A stretch of DNA of 20,302 nucleotides from Mesorhizobium amorphae (GTDB lineage: Bacteria; Pseudomonadota; Alphaproteobacteria; Rhizobiales; Rhizobiaceae). The position numbers and the translations under genes were made by a program. Shown here one piece after another: positions 1-6,743 of the stretch (its first letter is position 1; each line of letters opens with the position of its first letter). The stretch is taken from NCBI GenBank assembly GCA_003240775.1, contig QFNI01000062.1, forward strand, positions 1 to 20,302. Direction: 5' to 3'. Below the pieces are notes generated by a model. It was given only the letters and a program-made list of their open reading frames with translations. It searched no databases and was not told the DNA's origin.

Positions 1-192
1 CGGCGGCGGCGCCGTCTCGGCGGCCGCGCCGAGACGCGTGCCCATGATCCGGGAACGCGACCAGCGCCGCTCCCCGCCCGGCGTCATCACGTCGGCGGGA
101 AATTTGCCGGAGTGATGCCAGCGGTCCAGCGTGACGCGAGAGACGCCGAGAAGAGAGGCGGCTTCAGCCAGACGGATCAGGTCGTTTGTCAT
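1..192 (-). CDS. AlpA/MerR-like helix-turn-helix DNA-binding protein, partial
   Basis: The reverse strand from the ATG at 192 reads MTNDLIRLAEAASLLGVSRV, followed by TLDRWHHSGKFPADVMTPGG. This is the classic layout of AlpA/excisionase-type winged helix-turn-helix proteins: a first helix with LAEAASLLGVS, a recognition helix around RVTLDRWHHSG, then a wing. The reading frame stays open to base 1, so only about 64 N-terminal residues are visible. Family members act as prophage or plasmid regulators or as excisionases; which applies here cannot be told from the fragment. A good promoter (218-246) and a perfect inverted repeat over its -35 box lie directly upstream, consistent with autoregulation. 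The Shine-Dalgarno sequence is poor (GTGAG about 8 nt upstream). Confidence 0.8.
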   Translation of the reverse strand, partial: MTNDLIRLAEAASLLGVSRVTLDRWHHSGKFPADVMTPGGERRWSRSRIMGTRLGAAAETAPPP

Positions 193-217
193 GGGTCATC
201 TCACGTTTCTGGAACGA

Positions 218-246
218 AAGATAACTTATGTGACATTTGATGTCAA
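218..246 (-). promoter_or_regulatory. Sigma70-like promoter of the AlpA-like gene
   Basis: On the minus strand TTGACA (complement of 241-246) is followed after exactly 17 nt by TATCTT (complement of 218-223). The -35 box is a perfect match and the -10 box matches 4 of 6. Transcription would begin near 211, giving a leader of about 20 nt before the ATG at 192. The AT-rich stretch stands out in a GC-rich window. Confidence 0.65.
231..245. promoter_or_regulatory. Palindromic operator candidate over the -35 box
   Basis: TGACATTTGATGTCA is a perfect 6-3-6 inverted repeat. It covers most of the -35 box and the adjacent spacer of the promoter at 218-246, where a bound dimer would block RNA polymerase. 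The AlpA-like protein itself or the XRE regulator at 17281 could be the ligand; neither is shown by the sequence. Confidence 0.5.
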
Positions 247-289
247 CAGCCAAAAGCCCCGCCCGCTCGTCCCGGTCCCGGATCCGGGA

Positions 290-697
290 TCAGGCGCTCG
301 CCTTGTAGGACATGATCCTGCGCGCGACGTCGTCCGGAACGTAAGCGAGATCCGCGCGCATGACGAGATCCTGCCAGCCGGGAATCTTCTCCTTGTGATC
401 CAGCAGAACCGCGACCGCGATCCGGTGAAACGCCTGCGTGTCGGTCTCGGTCCGCAGACGGCCGATAGCGGCGGTCAGCTCGACCAGCGTCATCGCGTAA
501 CCGTTCTGGATCTCGGCGGTCTGGGAGGCCAGGTCCCCCATGCGCCTCTTCTCGTGCGCCGGGTCCTTGCTGAGGACCAGGGCGGACGGGGCGGCGATGC
601 TCCGCGCCGGGTCCCAGTGATTCAGGAAGGCGCTGACGGCCTCCTGCATGATCTCCCCGATCTTCGACCGGAAGTTCGCCTGGTATGATTCGGTCAT
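290..697 (-). CDS. Hypothetical protein, 135 aa
   Basis: I do not recognise this protein. It is predicted soluble, mostly helical and mildly charged, with no signal peptide, membrane segment or known motif. The ATG at 697 has a GAGG ribosome-binding site about 8 nt upstream, and a promoter candidate lies at 725-752, so it looks independently transcribed. It ends about 100 nt before the AlpA-like gene, which has its own promoter. The overlapping plus-strand frame is an Arg/Pro-rich shadow without a ribosome-binding site. Confidence is in the gene call, not in a function. Confidence 0.8.
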   Translation of the reverse strand: MTESYQANFRSKIGEIMQEAVSAFLNHWDPARSIAAPSALVLSKDPAHEKRRMGDLASQTAEIQNGYAMTLVELTAAIGRLRTETDTQAFHRIAVAVLLDHKEKIPGWQDLVMRADLAYVPDDVARRIMSYKASA

Positions 698-724
698 TCC
701 TGCACCCTCATGAAGATTTCCCTT

Positions 725-752
725 AATATAAAGAAAAACTCAATGCAGGCAA
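725..752 (-). promoter_or_regulatory. Promoter candidate upstream of the 135-aa gene
   Basis: On the minus strand TTGCCT (complement of 747-752) lies 16 nt before TATATT (complement of 725-730). An alternative -10, TATTAA, sits 18 nt away. The region 698-761 is strikingly AT-rich compared with its surroundings. The spacing is slightly off the ideal 17 nt. Confidence 0.45.
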
Positions 753-761
753 GACAAAAAC

Positions 762-1448
762 CTACTCAGGGTTCGGATGGTCGAGTTCGGCCGCGGCCAG
801 GTTCTGCAGCCGTCGCGGGTGCAGGCGCCAGGCGCGCGCCACGTCCTCGGAGAGGCCGCTGATCGTCGCGTTCGGGGCCGCGCCGCTCACCGCCCGGATC
901 TCGGCCTCGGTCAGCCGGAGCGTGTCTCCGGCGGGCCGCGCGGTGACGGCCGAGAAGTCGGCCGGGACGTGCAGCAGGACCCGCTCCTCCACGCGGGGCC
1001 TGCCGCTCGCGCTGATGCGCGCGGAGCGGGCGGTCCGCGCGATGATGTCCGCGTCGCGCGAGTCCGCGTATCCGTCCGATCCCGTGCCGAGGGTCCCGTC
1101 GCTCCAGCGATCGACGATGAAGCTGACCCCGCCGCTCCACGGCTTCCAGGCGGTCGGCGTCTCGGGATCGTCCTCCTCGAACCATTCCGCGCCGGCGGCC
1201 TCCATGAGCGCGACGACGTCATCGGAGACGTTCTCCGCCGCGTATCCGTTCCGGACCGGCGTGATCCGGACGGCGTAGATCTTCGAATCGCGGCCGGCCT
1301 GGGACATGAGCATGTCGGCCGCCTCCTGAGGCGATTCGAACGGGTCGTTCAGGGCGATGAGCGGCCCTCTCAGTTCACCCGCGTTCCTTTCCAGGTGCCC
1401 CCCCATGATGAAGGGCTTGTCGCCGAGGAAGGTCTGTCTGCTCATCAT
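762..1448 (-). CDS. Hypothetical protein, 228 aa
   Basis: I do not recognise this protein. It is acidic overall, soluble, with no membrane segment or signal peptide. The middle (about residues 85-135) is rich in Trp, Gly and Asp, and a helical C-terminus follows. The start is one of two tandem ATGs (1446-1448 or 1443-1445) behind the strong ribosome-binding site AAAGGAGAAAC. The first ATG overlaps the stop codon of the upstream DnaA-like gene, so the two are translationally coupled and may work together. The stop codon lies inside a weak inverted repeat followed by a run of T on the minus strand (about 754-770), a marginal terminator. The plus-strand overlapping frames look like shadows. Confidence 0.85.
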   Translation of the reverse strand: MMSRQTFLGDKPFIMGGHLERNAGELRGPLIALNDPFESPQEAADMLMSQAGRDSKIYAVRITPVRNGYAAENVSDDVVALMEAAGAEWFEEDDPETPTAWKPWSGGVSFIVDRWSDGTLGTGSDGYADSRDADIIARTARSARISASGRPRVEERVLLHVPADFSAVTARPAGDTLRLTEAEIRAVSGAAPNATISGLSEDVARAWRLHPRRLQNLAAAELDHPNPE

Positions 1449-2062
1449 GTTTCTCCTTTGAGGAAAAGAATATCACGTTCCTCGTAATTTTCCAGAGCCT
1501 TCCTTTCGGCCGCGTCGGCGATCGCCATGACCGTCCGCGCCGCCGCGGGGTAGCGCGAGATCAGGGCCTGGGCCCGGTCCGAGGCCAGCGCCGTCCCGCT
1601 GACCGACAGGGACAGCGCCGACGCGATCCTGGCGACGGGGTGCCCGAACGCCTCCCGCGCCGTCCAGGCGGCGAGCCCCCGCGCCTTGGCCGTGTCGCTC
1701 TCACGCCCGCCTGACGTCAGGCGCGCGACGCTGACCCCGGTCATGTCCGCGGCGGCGTTCAGTATGAGCGTCAGGCTCGGGACGGTTCCCGGCGTCATGA
1801 CCTCCCGGGCCCCCTGGACGCGCAGCGTCCCGGGCAGGGAGGCGATCGCGCGCAGGGTCCTCCAGCGCCGCCTGTGCGTCCCGGTCATCTCCCCTATCCG
1901 GGCGGACATCCTTTCGGGCGGAACGGCGAGCAGGGACCGGGAAGCCAGGGATGACAGGTCGCGCCAGGTCGCTGAGAGGTCGGGGTCGACGCTCCCGAAC
2001 GGGTTGTGCCCGCCGAGGACGGCGGGCGCGAAATCGCTGATCGCGGCCTCGTTTGTCGGCAA
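1445..2062 (-). CDS. DnaA domain-IV-like DNA-binding protein, 205 aa
   Basis: Residues about 98-170 resemble the C-terminal DNA-binding domain of the replication initiator DnaA. The order is a helix ending in GVSVARLTSGGRESD, then KARGLAAWTAREAFGHPVAR, then IASALSLS. This parallels the DnaA order of VSVEDL, a basic helix, ARQIAMYLAREL and the IG..F element. The DHSTV-type signature loop that contacts DnaA boxes is not kept; the equivalent segment reads LSVSGTALAS. No AAA+ ATPase domain is present, so it is not an initiator ATPase by itself. The start is TTG: an in-frame TGA lies four codons upstream, and AAAGGAAG provides a ribosome-binding site about 9 nt away. It could be a plasmid or phage replication accessory protein or a transcription regulator. 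The gene is sure, the domain assignment moderate. Confidence 0.6.
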   Translation of the reverse strand: MPTNEAAISDFAPAVLGGHNPFGSVDPDLSATWRDLSSLASRSLLAVPPERMSARIGEMTGTHRRRWRTLRAIASLPGTLRVQGAREVMTPGTVPSLTLILNAAADMTGVSVARLTSGGRESDTAKARGLAAWTAREAFGHPVARIASALSLSVSGTALASDRAQALISRYPAAARTVMAIADAAERKALENYEERDILFLKGET

Positions 2063-2084
2063 TCTGGAAGCTTCCTTTTTTCAC

Positions 2085-2113
2085 CGTTTAGCCTTATTCA
2101 GAAAGCATATCAA
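2085..2113 (-). promoter_or_regulatory. Promoter candidate for the DnaA-like operon
   Basis: On the minus strand TTGATA (complement of 2108-2113) and TAAACG (complement of 2085-2090) are separated by 17 nt. The -35 box matches 5 of 6 and the -10 box only 3 of 6. A 10-bp perfect palindrome, GGAAGCTTCC at 2066-2075, follows in the leader and includes part of the ribosome-binding site of the TTG start. No equally good promoter was found for the divergent exonuclease gene in this 65-bp gap. Confidence 0.35.
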
Positions 2114-2127
2114 CAGGAGAGATCGTC

Positions 2128-3747
2128 ATGACGCAACAGGAAGCCAAGGATCGGGTCGCCCGCTACGCCCGGGCCTGCGAGGCGTTCGACGCCGCCGTCA
2201 CCGAGGCGGAGGCGGAGATTTCGTCCGGGGCCTGGTCCGAGATCGAGGATTCCGAGCTCATCGACCGGGTGATCGCCCTCGCGGAGAAGCTTCCGCAGGC
2301 GCCGGTGATCCCGGTCCCCCGCATGGCGAAGTGGGCGGCCACGACGCTTCGCGTCGAGACGATCGCCGCGCGCCAGGAGCACGTGCCGCCGCTCGAGAAC
2401 GGCGACGAGCTTCCGGCCGAATCGCGGCTGCGGGTGATGAGCGGCGTCCTCTGGCACATCCGCCGGCTCTCCGGCATCGGCGGCTCTGAATGCGGCGACG
2501 TGGTCAAGCACTTCCGCGGTGAGCGCGGCGATTTCAGCGACGGGGTCAGCGTCGTCAAGGAGAAGCTGATGTTCTACGCGCCCCGGGTCGGCACGGAGCC
2601 GATGCGGCGCGGGCACCGGATCGAGCGGAAGCTGCGGGAGCTTTACCACGAGACGCGGGGCGACGTCATCGGGACGGATCACGAGGCGATGGCGGCGATG
2701 CGCGGATTCCGATCCCCGCGGGCGCCGTTCCTGATCGGGAACCCGGACGACATCGTGTTCGTGCGCGCCGAGGGGGGTCGCCGCCGGCGCATCTCCGACT
2801 ACAAGGCCCCGTCCCAGGACGTTTTCAAGGAGATGGTCGCCGAGGCGGCGCTGACCGGGGAGATCCCGTTCGGCTACAAGTCCCAGCTTCACCTTTACGG
2901 CGTCGTGGCGTCCCTCGCCGGGGTGGCGATCCACGAGCTTGAGCTGGCCCCGTTCGATTACGCGCGGGGCGTCGTCGGCGCCATCCGCCCGTCGGGCGAG
3001 CGGATGTTCACGGTCCCCTACGACAAGGCGCTGGCCTCGGAGATCCACCAGGCGTGCTCCCGGATCATCTTCGAGCACGTCATGACCGGCGCCGTCCCCG
3101 ATCCGGTCGCCGTGCCGCAGATCCCGGTCCCGGTCTCCGAGACCGCGGAGCTGGCCTTCCGGGTGACGCTCCTGAAGTCGGTCGCCAAGGCGGCCGACGC
3201 GGAGGCGGATCAGCTGCGCAAGGACCTCGAGGGGGTGATCGCGGACGCGGCGCCCGGCGCGGTCGGCAAGGCGGATTTCGAGCACGCCGCCCTGACCATC
3301 AAGCGGTCGTGGAACGAGGACGAGCTGGTCGCCTCCGCGCGCGCCGCCGGCGTCGACCCCGAGGACCACATGACGCTGGGCAAGCACAACGTCGAGACGC
3401 TCTCCGACGCCCTGCACGCCGCCCTGGCGGCCCTGGAGGCGGGCGCGCCCGAGGAGGCGGCCGCCGCGTTGCGTGAGGCCTTCGCCGGCCGCAGGGAGCT
3501 TGACGCCGAATCGCTGGCGTCCGCGGTCGCCGAGGCGGGCGGGCAGCTGATCGCCGCGGAGGAGACCAGGACCACCTACGCGATGACGCGGAAAACGAAC
3601 GGGGAGGGGGCCGTCGCCCTCGCCGCGATCAGGGAGTTCGCCGCGAACACCGTCAAGACGGCGGAGGAGGAGGGGATCCGGGCGCGTATCCGGCTGATGC
3701 GCGGCGACGCCCCCGAGGACGACCTCGACGATTACGACGCGGCCTGA
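2128..3747 (+). CDS. YqaJ-like viral recombinase/exonuclease, 539 aa
   Basis: This is a PD-(D/E)XK-fold exonuclease of the YqaJ/lambda Exo type, which resects double-stranded DNA ends for phage-style recombination. The diagnostic GIGGSE motif is at residues 116-121. A conserved Glu follows in RGHRIERKLRE (about 162-171). The metal site is formed by Asp in IGNPDDIV (203-210) and by SDYK (223-226). The Gln/His-bearing helix KSQLHLYG (251-258) completes the set. A strong ribosome-binding site (AGGAGAG) precedes the ATG at 2128. About 200 residues after the nuclease core (from about 335) are unrecognised, rich in Ala and Glu, with an acidic end; typical family members are much shorter. No RecT-like annealing partner was recognised nearby. 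The role is established for the family, the exact substrate here is inferred. Confidence 0.85.
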   Translation: MTQQEAKDRVARYARACEAFDAAVTEAEAEISSGAWSEIEDSELIDRVIALAEKLPQAPVIPVPRMAKWAATTLRVETIAARQEHVPPLENGDELPAESRLRVMSGVLWHIRRLSGIGGSECGDVVKHFRGERGDFSDGVSVVKEKLMFYAPRVGTEPMRRGHRIERKLRELYHETRGDVIGTDHEAMAAMRGFRSPRAPFLIGNPDDIVFVRAEGGRRRRISDYKAPSQDVFKEMVAEAALTGEIPFGYKSQLHLYGVVASLAGVAIHELELAPFDYARGVVGAIRPSGERMFTVPYDKALASEIHQACSRIIFEHVMTGAVPDPVAVPQIPVPVSETAELAFRVTLLKSVAKAADAEADQLRKDLEGVIADAAPGAVGKADFEHAALTIKRSWNEDELVASARAAGVDPEDHMTLGKHNVETLSDALHAALAALEAGAPEEAAAALREAFAGRRELDAESLASAVAEAGGQLIAAEETRTTYAMTRKTNGEGAVALAAIREFAANTVKTAEEEGIRARIRLMRGDAPEDDLDDYDAA

Positions 3748-3753
3748 TGCGAC

Positions 3754-3773
3754 GCCGCGCCTCCGGGCGCGGC
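3754..3773. terminator. GC-rich hairpin between convergent genes
   Basis: GCCGCGCC, a four-base loop and GGCGCGGC form a perfect 8-bp stem in the 55-bp gap between the convergent exonuclease and kinase-like genes. The position suits a bidirectional terminator. There is no T run on either side, so it is not a canonical intrinsic terminator. Confidence 0.4.
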
Positions 3774-3802
3774 AGCCCTCGCCGGGCCGAACCTTCCGCC
3801 CC

Positions 3803-4681
3803 TCAGGGCTCAGGCGTGTCGCACGGCGAATCGACGATCCCGTTGGTGATCAGGAACGCTTCCCAGCGGTCAAGGACCGCCGGGCCGTCCATGTCGTTGT
3901 GAAACTCCAGGTCCGCCCTGACGTCGTCGCAGGCCAGGTCGGTCAGGTTGACCCCGCCCGCCCGGGCGAACCTCATCTCCTCGTCTGACGTGACCCGGAT
4001 GATCACCGACCCCGGGAGCCCGGCGATGGTCACGGCCTCGTGGGCCGCTGACGAGAGCACGACCCCGGCCGCGCCGTCCCGGGCGCGGCGGGCGATCTCC
4101 GCCCCGAGCGTCCACTCGTGACCGAGGTCCGGGTCGTTGGGCATGAAGGCGCCGAGCTCCTCCATGACGAAACGCGGAGATCTCGGGGACCCGTCCGGCG
4201 CGGGCGGGAGAAGCGGGGTCGGCGCGTCCTTCAGGTCCCCGTTCGTCATCCGTTCCGCGGTCTCGGCGTCCGCCCCGACCGATTCGAGCCAGGCCCGGAT
4301 CAGCGCCTTGCCGGCGTTGAAGGGGTGGGCGTGGACGTATCCCGTCAGGCGGCAGAGCCGGTCGGAGAGGGACGACTTGCCCGTCCGGCGCCTGCCGGTC
4401 AGGGCGATGATCGGCACGTCATGGAGAGCGGCCGCGTCGCCGGGGGTCTCGCCGTCGAACGGGCGATGCGGGACCTCCCGAATCGCGCCCCATCCCGGGC
4501 CGAGACGGTCGGCGGCGAAACGCGCCAGGGCCGATTCGAGAACCCGGGGCGGGACGCCGCCGGGAAGCGCCCGCGAGGGGAGGTCCGGCTCGTCCAGCAT
4601 GACGCGGATCTCCTCCGGCGTCGCGCCGAGGTAGGCGTAATAGGCGTGAAGGGCCGAGCGGCCGGGGAATTGCGGGGTCAC
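3803..4681 (-). CDS. Deoxynucleoside monophosphate kinase-like P-loop protein, 292 aa
   Basis: The core (about 89-290) follows the phage dNMP kinase plan, enzymes that phosphorylate dNMPs to dNDPs. A Walker A P-loop GRRRTGKS is at 96-103. HPFNAGKALIR (119-129) corresponds to the nucleotide-binding helix. MTNGDLKDAP (145-154) matches the family's DRxLKE element, and SPRFVMEELGAFM (168-180) matches the SPRxLLQxLGTE motif. HNDMDGPAVLDRWEAFL near the C-terminus matches the usual N-(D/G)-x-L ending. The conserved DVRF.NE segment appears as SSAAHEA (210-216), so catalysis or specificity may be altered. About 85 N-terminal residues are extra. The start is GTG with GGAG 8-9 nt upstream. A second, truncated homologue with the same N-terminal extension begins at 19830. 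Confidence 0.75.
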   Translation of the reverse strand: MTPQFPGRSALHAYYAYLGATPEEIRVMLDEPDLPSRALPGGVPPRVLESALARFAADRLGPGWGAIREVPHRPFDGETPGDAAALHDVPIIALTGRRRTGKSSLSDRLCRLTGYVHAHPFNAGKALIRAWLESVGADAETAERMTNGDLKDAPTPLLPPAPDGSPRSPRFVMEELGAFMPNDPDLGHEWTLGAEIARRARDGAAGVVLSSAAHEAVTIAGLPGSVIIRVTSDEEMRFARAGGVNLTDLACDDVRADLEFHNDMDGPAVLDRWEAFLITNGIVDSPCDTPEP

Positions 4682-4703
4682 GGGGTCCGCTCCGGGAAGG
4701 GGG

Positions 4704-4728
4704 GGCGGCGCGCCTCAGGCGCGCCGCC
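4704..4728 (-). terminator. Strong GC hairpin after the 449-aa gene
   Basis: GGCGGCGCGCC, loop TCA and GGCGCGCCGCC form a perfect 11-bp stem just past the stop codon of the 449-aa gene on the minus strand. It is followed by a C/T-rich stretch rather than a pure T run. It probably weakens or stops transcription before the downstream kinase-like gene, whose GTG start is only 23 nt beyond. Confidence 0.55.
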
Positions 4729-4734
4729 GGATGA

Positions 4735-6084
4735 TCAGACGAAGTCGATCTCGGCCGCGTTGTCGCGGGTCATCTCGTTCAGCTTCTCGCGCAGAAGATC
4801 CAGGCCCTCGGCGTCGACGACCTCTTCGCGCGTGATCGGCGCGCGGATCGTCTCGACCGGGTTCAGGACCCGGGTCTCGCTCGGGAAGGCGTAAACGACA
4901 GCGTCGGCCTGGTCGCTGACGATCATCAGCGTAACGTCGTCCTTCTCGAAGAACTTCGCCTTGAAGTCGTAGCCGGACCTGATGATCGGTTCGAGCGTGA
5001 TCCGAACGGCACGGTCGACCGCGCCGGTCCACTCGTCGGAGATCCCCTCGGTGCCGAGCGCGTAACCGAGAGACCGCACCGTCGCCGCCGAGACCGGCAA
5101 CGCCTCCAGGCCGGAGCCGAGACCCGCGGTGGTGACGCGGGACATGACCTTCAGGAACAGGGTCATGTCCCCGGAGAGGCCGGCGTTGCTGCGCATGCGC
5201 CGCTCGGTCATTTCCGGGACGACGTTCAGGCCGGAGATGACCTCCCGGACACGGTCAGCCGCCTCGAGGGCGTCATGATCGTCAGGCCGGGAATCGCGGG
5301 GCTCCTCGGTCCCGGGCATGGCGTCGACGTTATCGGGATCGATCTCGTGGATGCGTTGCCGGATCTCGCGGGCGCGCTCGGCCATCAGCATCTCCTCGGG
5401 GGAGATCGAGCCGAAGGCGTTCTCGTTCACGCGGGCGATGTGCATGTAGACCATGGACATCTCGGCCAGATCCACGGTGGCCATCAGGCCCGGGTCCTTG
5501 ATCGCCGCGACCAGCGCATCGTCACCGGCATAAGCGGCCATGATGGCGATCTTCAGGTCGGAATCCGACAGCGACAGCGGCTTGCGACCCGCGCGCTCCC
5601 GCTCAGCGGGCGCGTTCGCGGCCTTGACGACGGCCGCCGCGATGCGGGCGATCCGCACCTCCTCCGGCTCGTCAGCGGGGTCCTGCTCCGCGACGGGCTG
5701 GGCGGCCGCGTCGGCCGCTTCTGCCGCGGCGCGGCGCGCGCGCATGGAGGAGTCGATCAGCCCGTAGACACGGTTCTGCTGCGCGATGACCTCACCCAGG
5801 TCGGCGCCGCCGACCCGGAAGCTGACATCCTCATCGTTGGCCTCGTCACGCAGGGTCACGGTGACGGAGGCGGCGTTCAGCGGGATGACGGTGCCCATCC
5901 GTTTGCCCTCGTCCATCCAGCTCACCAGGGCGGATCCGGCCGCGACGCTCTTGTCTCCGGGAGCGACATCCTCCGCGCCGTCGGCGACGAAGGCGGCGTA
6001 ACCGTTCTTCGGCTCGCCTTCGCGGGTCAGGAAGGCGGCGCGTGCGCCAACCGAGCGGATCAGGGTCACGGGATCGATATGCAT
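4735..6084 (-). CDS. Hypothetical protein, 449 aa
   Basis: I do not recognise this protein. It is acidic and soluble, without signal peptide or membrane segment. Residues up to about 135 look like a globular domain. An Ala/Glu/Asp-rich linker (about 140-175) follows, then a mainly helical middle with a second acidic, disordered-looking stretch (PGTEEPRDSRPDDHD). A beta-rich C-terminal part ends in AAEIDFV. The chosen start is the ATG at 6084 because AAAAGGAAAATC lies ideally upstream; a GTG at 6129 is in frame but has no ribosome-binding site and would lie within the leader. A GC hairpin follows the stop codon. Its length and multi-domain look recall structural or DNA-associated phage proteins, but nothing specific supports that. 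Confidence 0.85.
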   Translation of the reverse strand: MHIDPVTLIRSVGARAAFLTREGEPKNGYAAFVADGAEDVAPGDKSVAAGSALVSWMDEGKRMGTVIPLNAASVTVTLRDEANDEDVSFRVGGADLGEVIAQQNRVYGLIDSSMRARRAAAEAADAAAQPVAEQDPADEPEEVRIARIAAAVVKAANAPAERERAGRKPLSLSDSDLKIAIMAAYAGDDALVAAIKDPGLMATVDLAEMSMVYMHIARVNENAFGSISPEEMLMAERAREIRQRIHEIDPDNVDAMPGTEEPRDSRPDDHDALEAADRVREVISGLNVVPEMTERRMRSNAGLSGDMTLFLKVMSRVTTAGLGSGLEALPVSAATVRSLGYALGTEGISDEWTGAVDRAVRITLEPIIRSGYDFKAKFFEKDDVTLMIVSDQADAVVYAFPSETRVLNPVETIRAPITREEVVDAEGLDLLREKLNEMTRDNAAEIDFV

Positions 6085-6087
6085 GAC

Positions 6088-6115
6088 GATTTTCCTTTTC
6101 GTGAAAGATTTTCCT
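6088..6115. repeat. 9-bp direct repeat in the leader of the 449-aa gene
   Basis: GATTTTCCT occurs at 6088-6096 and again at 6107-6115, 19 bp apart, about two helical turns. On the minus strand these read AGGAAAATC; the promoter-distal copy is the ribosome-binding site of the 449-aa gene. The repeat could be an operator or a duplication of the translation signal. Confidence 0.4.
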
Positions 6116-6191
6116 GATAGAGGATACACCTTGTTTCGGAAATCTGGTAGACCCGTTTCGGGGACGACGACATTTTTATGCGGGGAGCCTC

Positions 6192-6743
6192 ATGGGCACG
6201 ATCACCGGAGACCTCGGCCTGGTTCGCAGGCCTGACATCGCCTGGCCCGGGAAGGCGAACTATGCGGACCGGTCCTGGCTCGTCGTGGCGGACGGGGACG
6301 TCGCGACGATCCCCGCCGGGGGGCGCCTCCTCGTCCTGAACGCGAGCGGCGATTCCGGGTCGGTCATCGAGGTCTCCGCCGTTTCCGCGGCGGAGCTGCG
6401 CGGGCCGATCACGTTCTCGCAGGAGGCGGCCGAGGGCTGGACCTCGCCGGACCGGCCGCGTTTCATCAACCCGTCCCTGGTGGGTGTGGCCGTGTTTCTC
6501 GCGGGCGCCCTCCTGGTCCTCGCCGGGTTCCGTTCCTCCGGGACGGTCATCGCGATCGGCGGCCTGGCGGCGGCGGTCATGCTCACGCGCCGGTTCGGCG
6601 TGGTGCCGTGGCGCTCTGGCGATCCGGAACCGGCCGGTTATGTCAGGCGCTCCGGCGCCGCGAGCTTCAGGTCACCCGGCGACCTCGTCCTGGAGCCGGC
6701 CGCGCCCCTGATCGTCGCCCGGACAGAAAACCCTGCCGGATGA
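6192..6743 (+). CDS. Small membrane protein, 183 aa, two transmembrane segments
   Basis: I do not recognise the family. The first 90 residues form a soluble, beta-rich region with no signal peptide. Two hydrophobic segments follow, SLVGVAVFLAGALLVLAGF (about 94-112) and TVIAIGGLAAAVMLT (about 116-130), linked by only a few residues, so both long ends should face the same side, probably the cytoplasm. About 50 residues, Pro/Gly/Ser-rich, make up the tail. The ATG at 6192 has GGGGAG upstream. Its stop codon overlaps the ATG of the J-domain gene (ATGA at 6740-6743), so the pair is translationally coupled and the two products probably meet at the membrane. Confidence 0.8.
   Translation: MGTITGDLGLVRRPDIAWPGKANYADRSWLVVADGDVATIPAGGRLLVLNASGDSGSVIEVSAVSAAELRGPITFSQEAAEGWTSPDRPRFINPSLVGVAVFLAGALLVLAGFRSSGTVIAIGGLAAAVMLTRRFGVVPWRSGDPEPAGYVRRSGAASFRSPGDLVLEPAAPLIVARTENPAG

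Noticed and set aside
276..289. TCCCGGATCCGGGA palindrome as terminator of the 135-aa gene
   Set aside because: The stem would have almost no loop and no T run directly follows; it is probably a chance GC palindrome or an operator.
2094..2102. TTATTCAGA as a DnaA box upstream of the DnaA-like gene
   Set aside because: It differs from the consensus TTATCCACA at two positions, stands alone, and no origin-like AT-rich repeat cluster is near.
2110..3417. Minus-strand frame of 435 codons opposite the YqaJ gene
   Set aside because: Low-complexity Arg/Leu/Asp composition, no ribosome-binding site, and the plus strand carries the conserved nuclease motifs.
4735..6129. GTG at 6129 as start of the 449-aa gene
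   Set aside because: No ribosome-binding site precedes it, whereas the ATG at 6084 has an ideal AAGGAAAA upstream.
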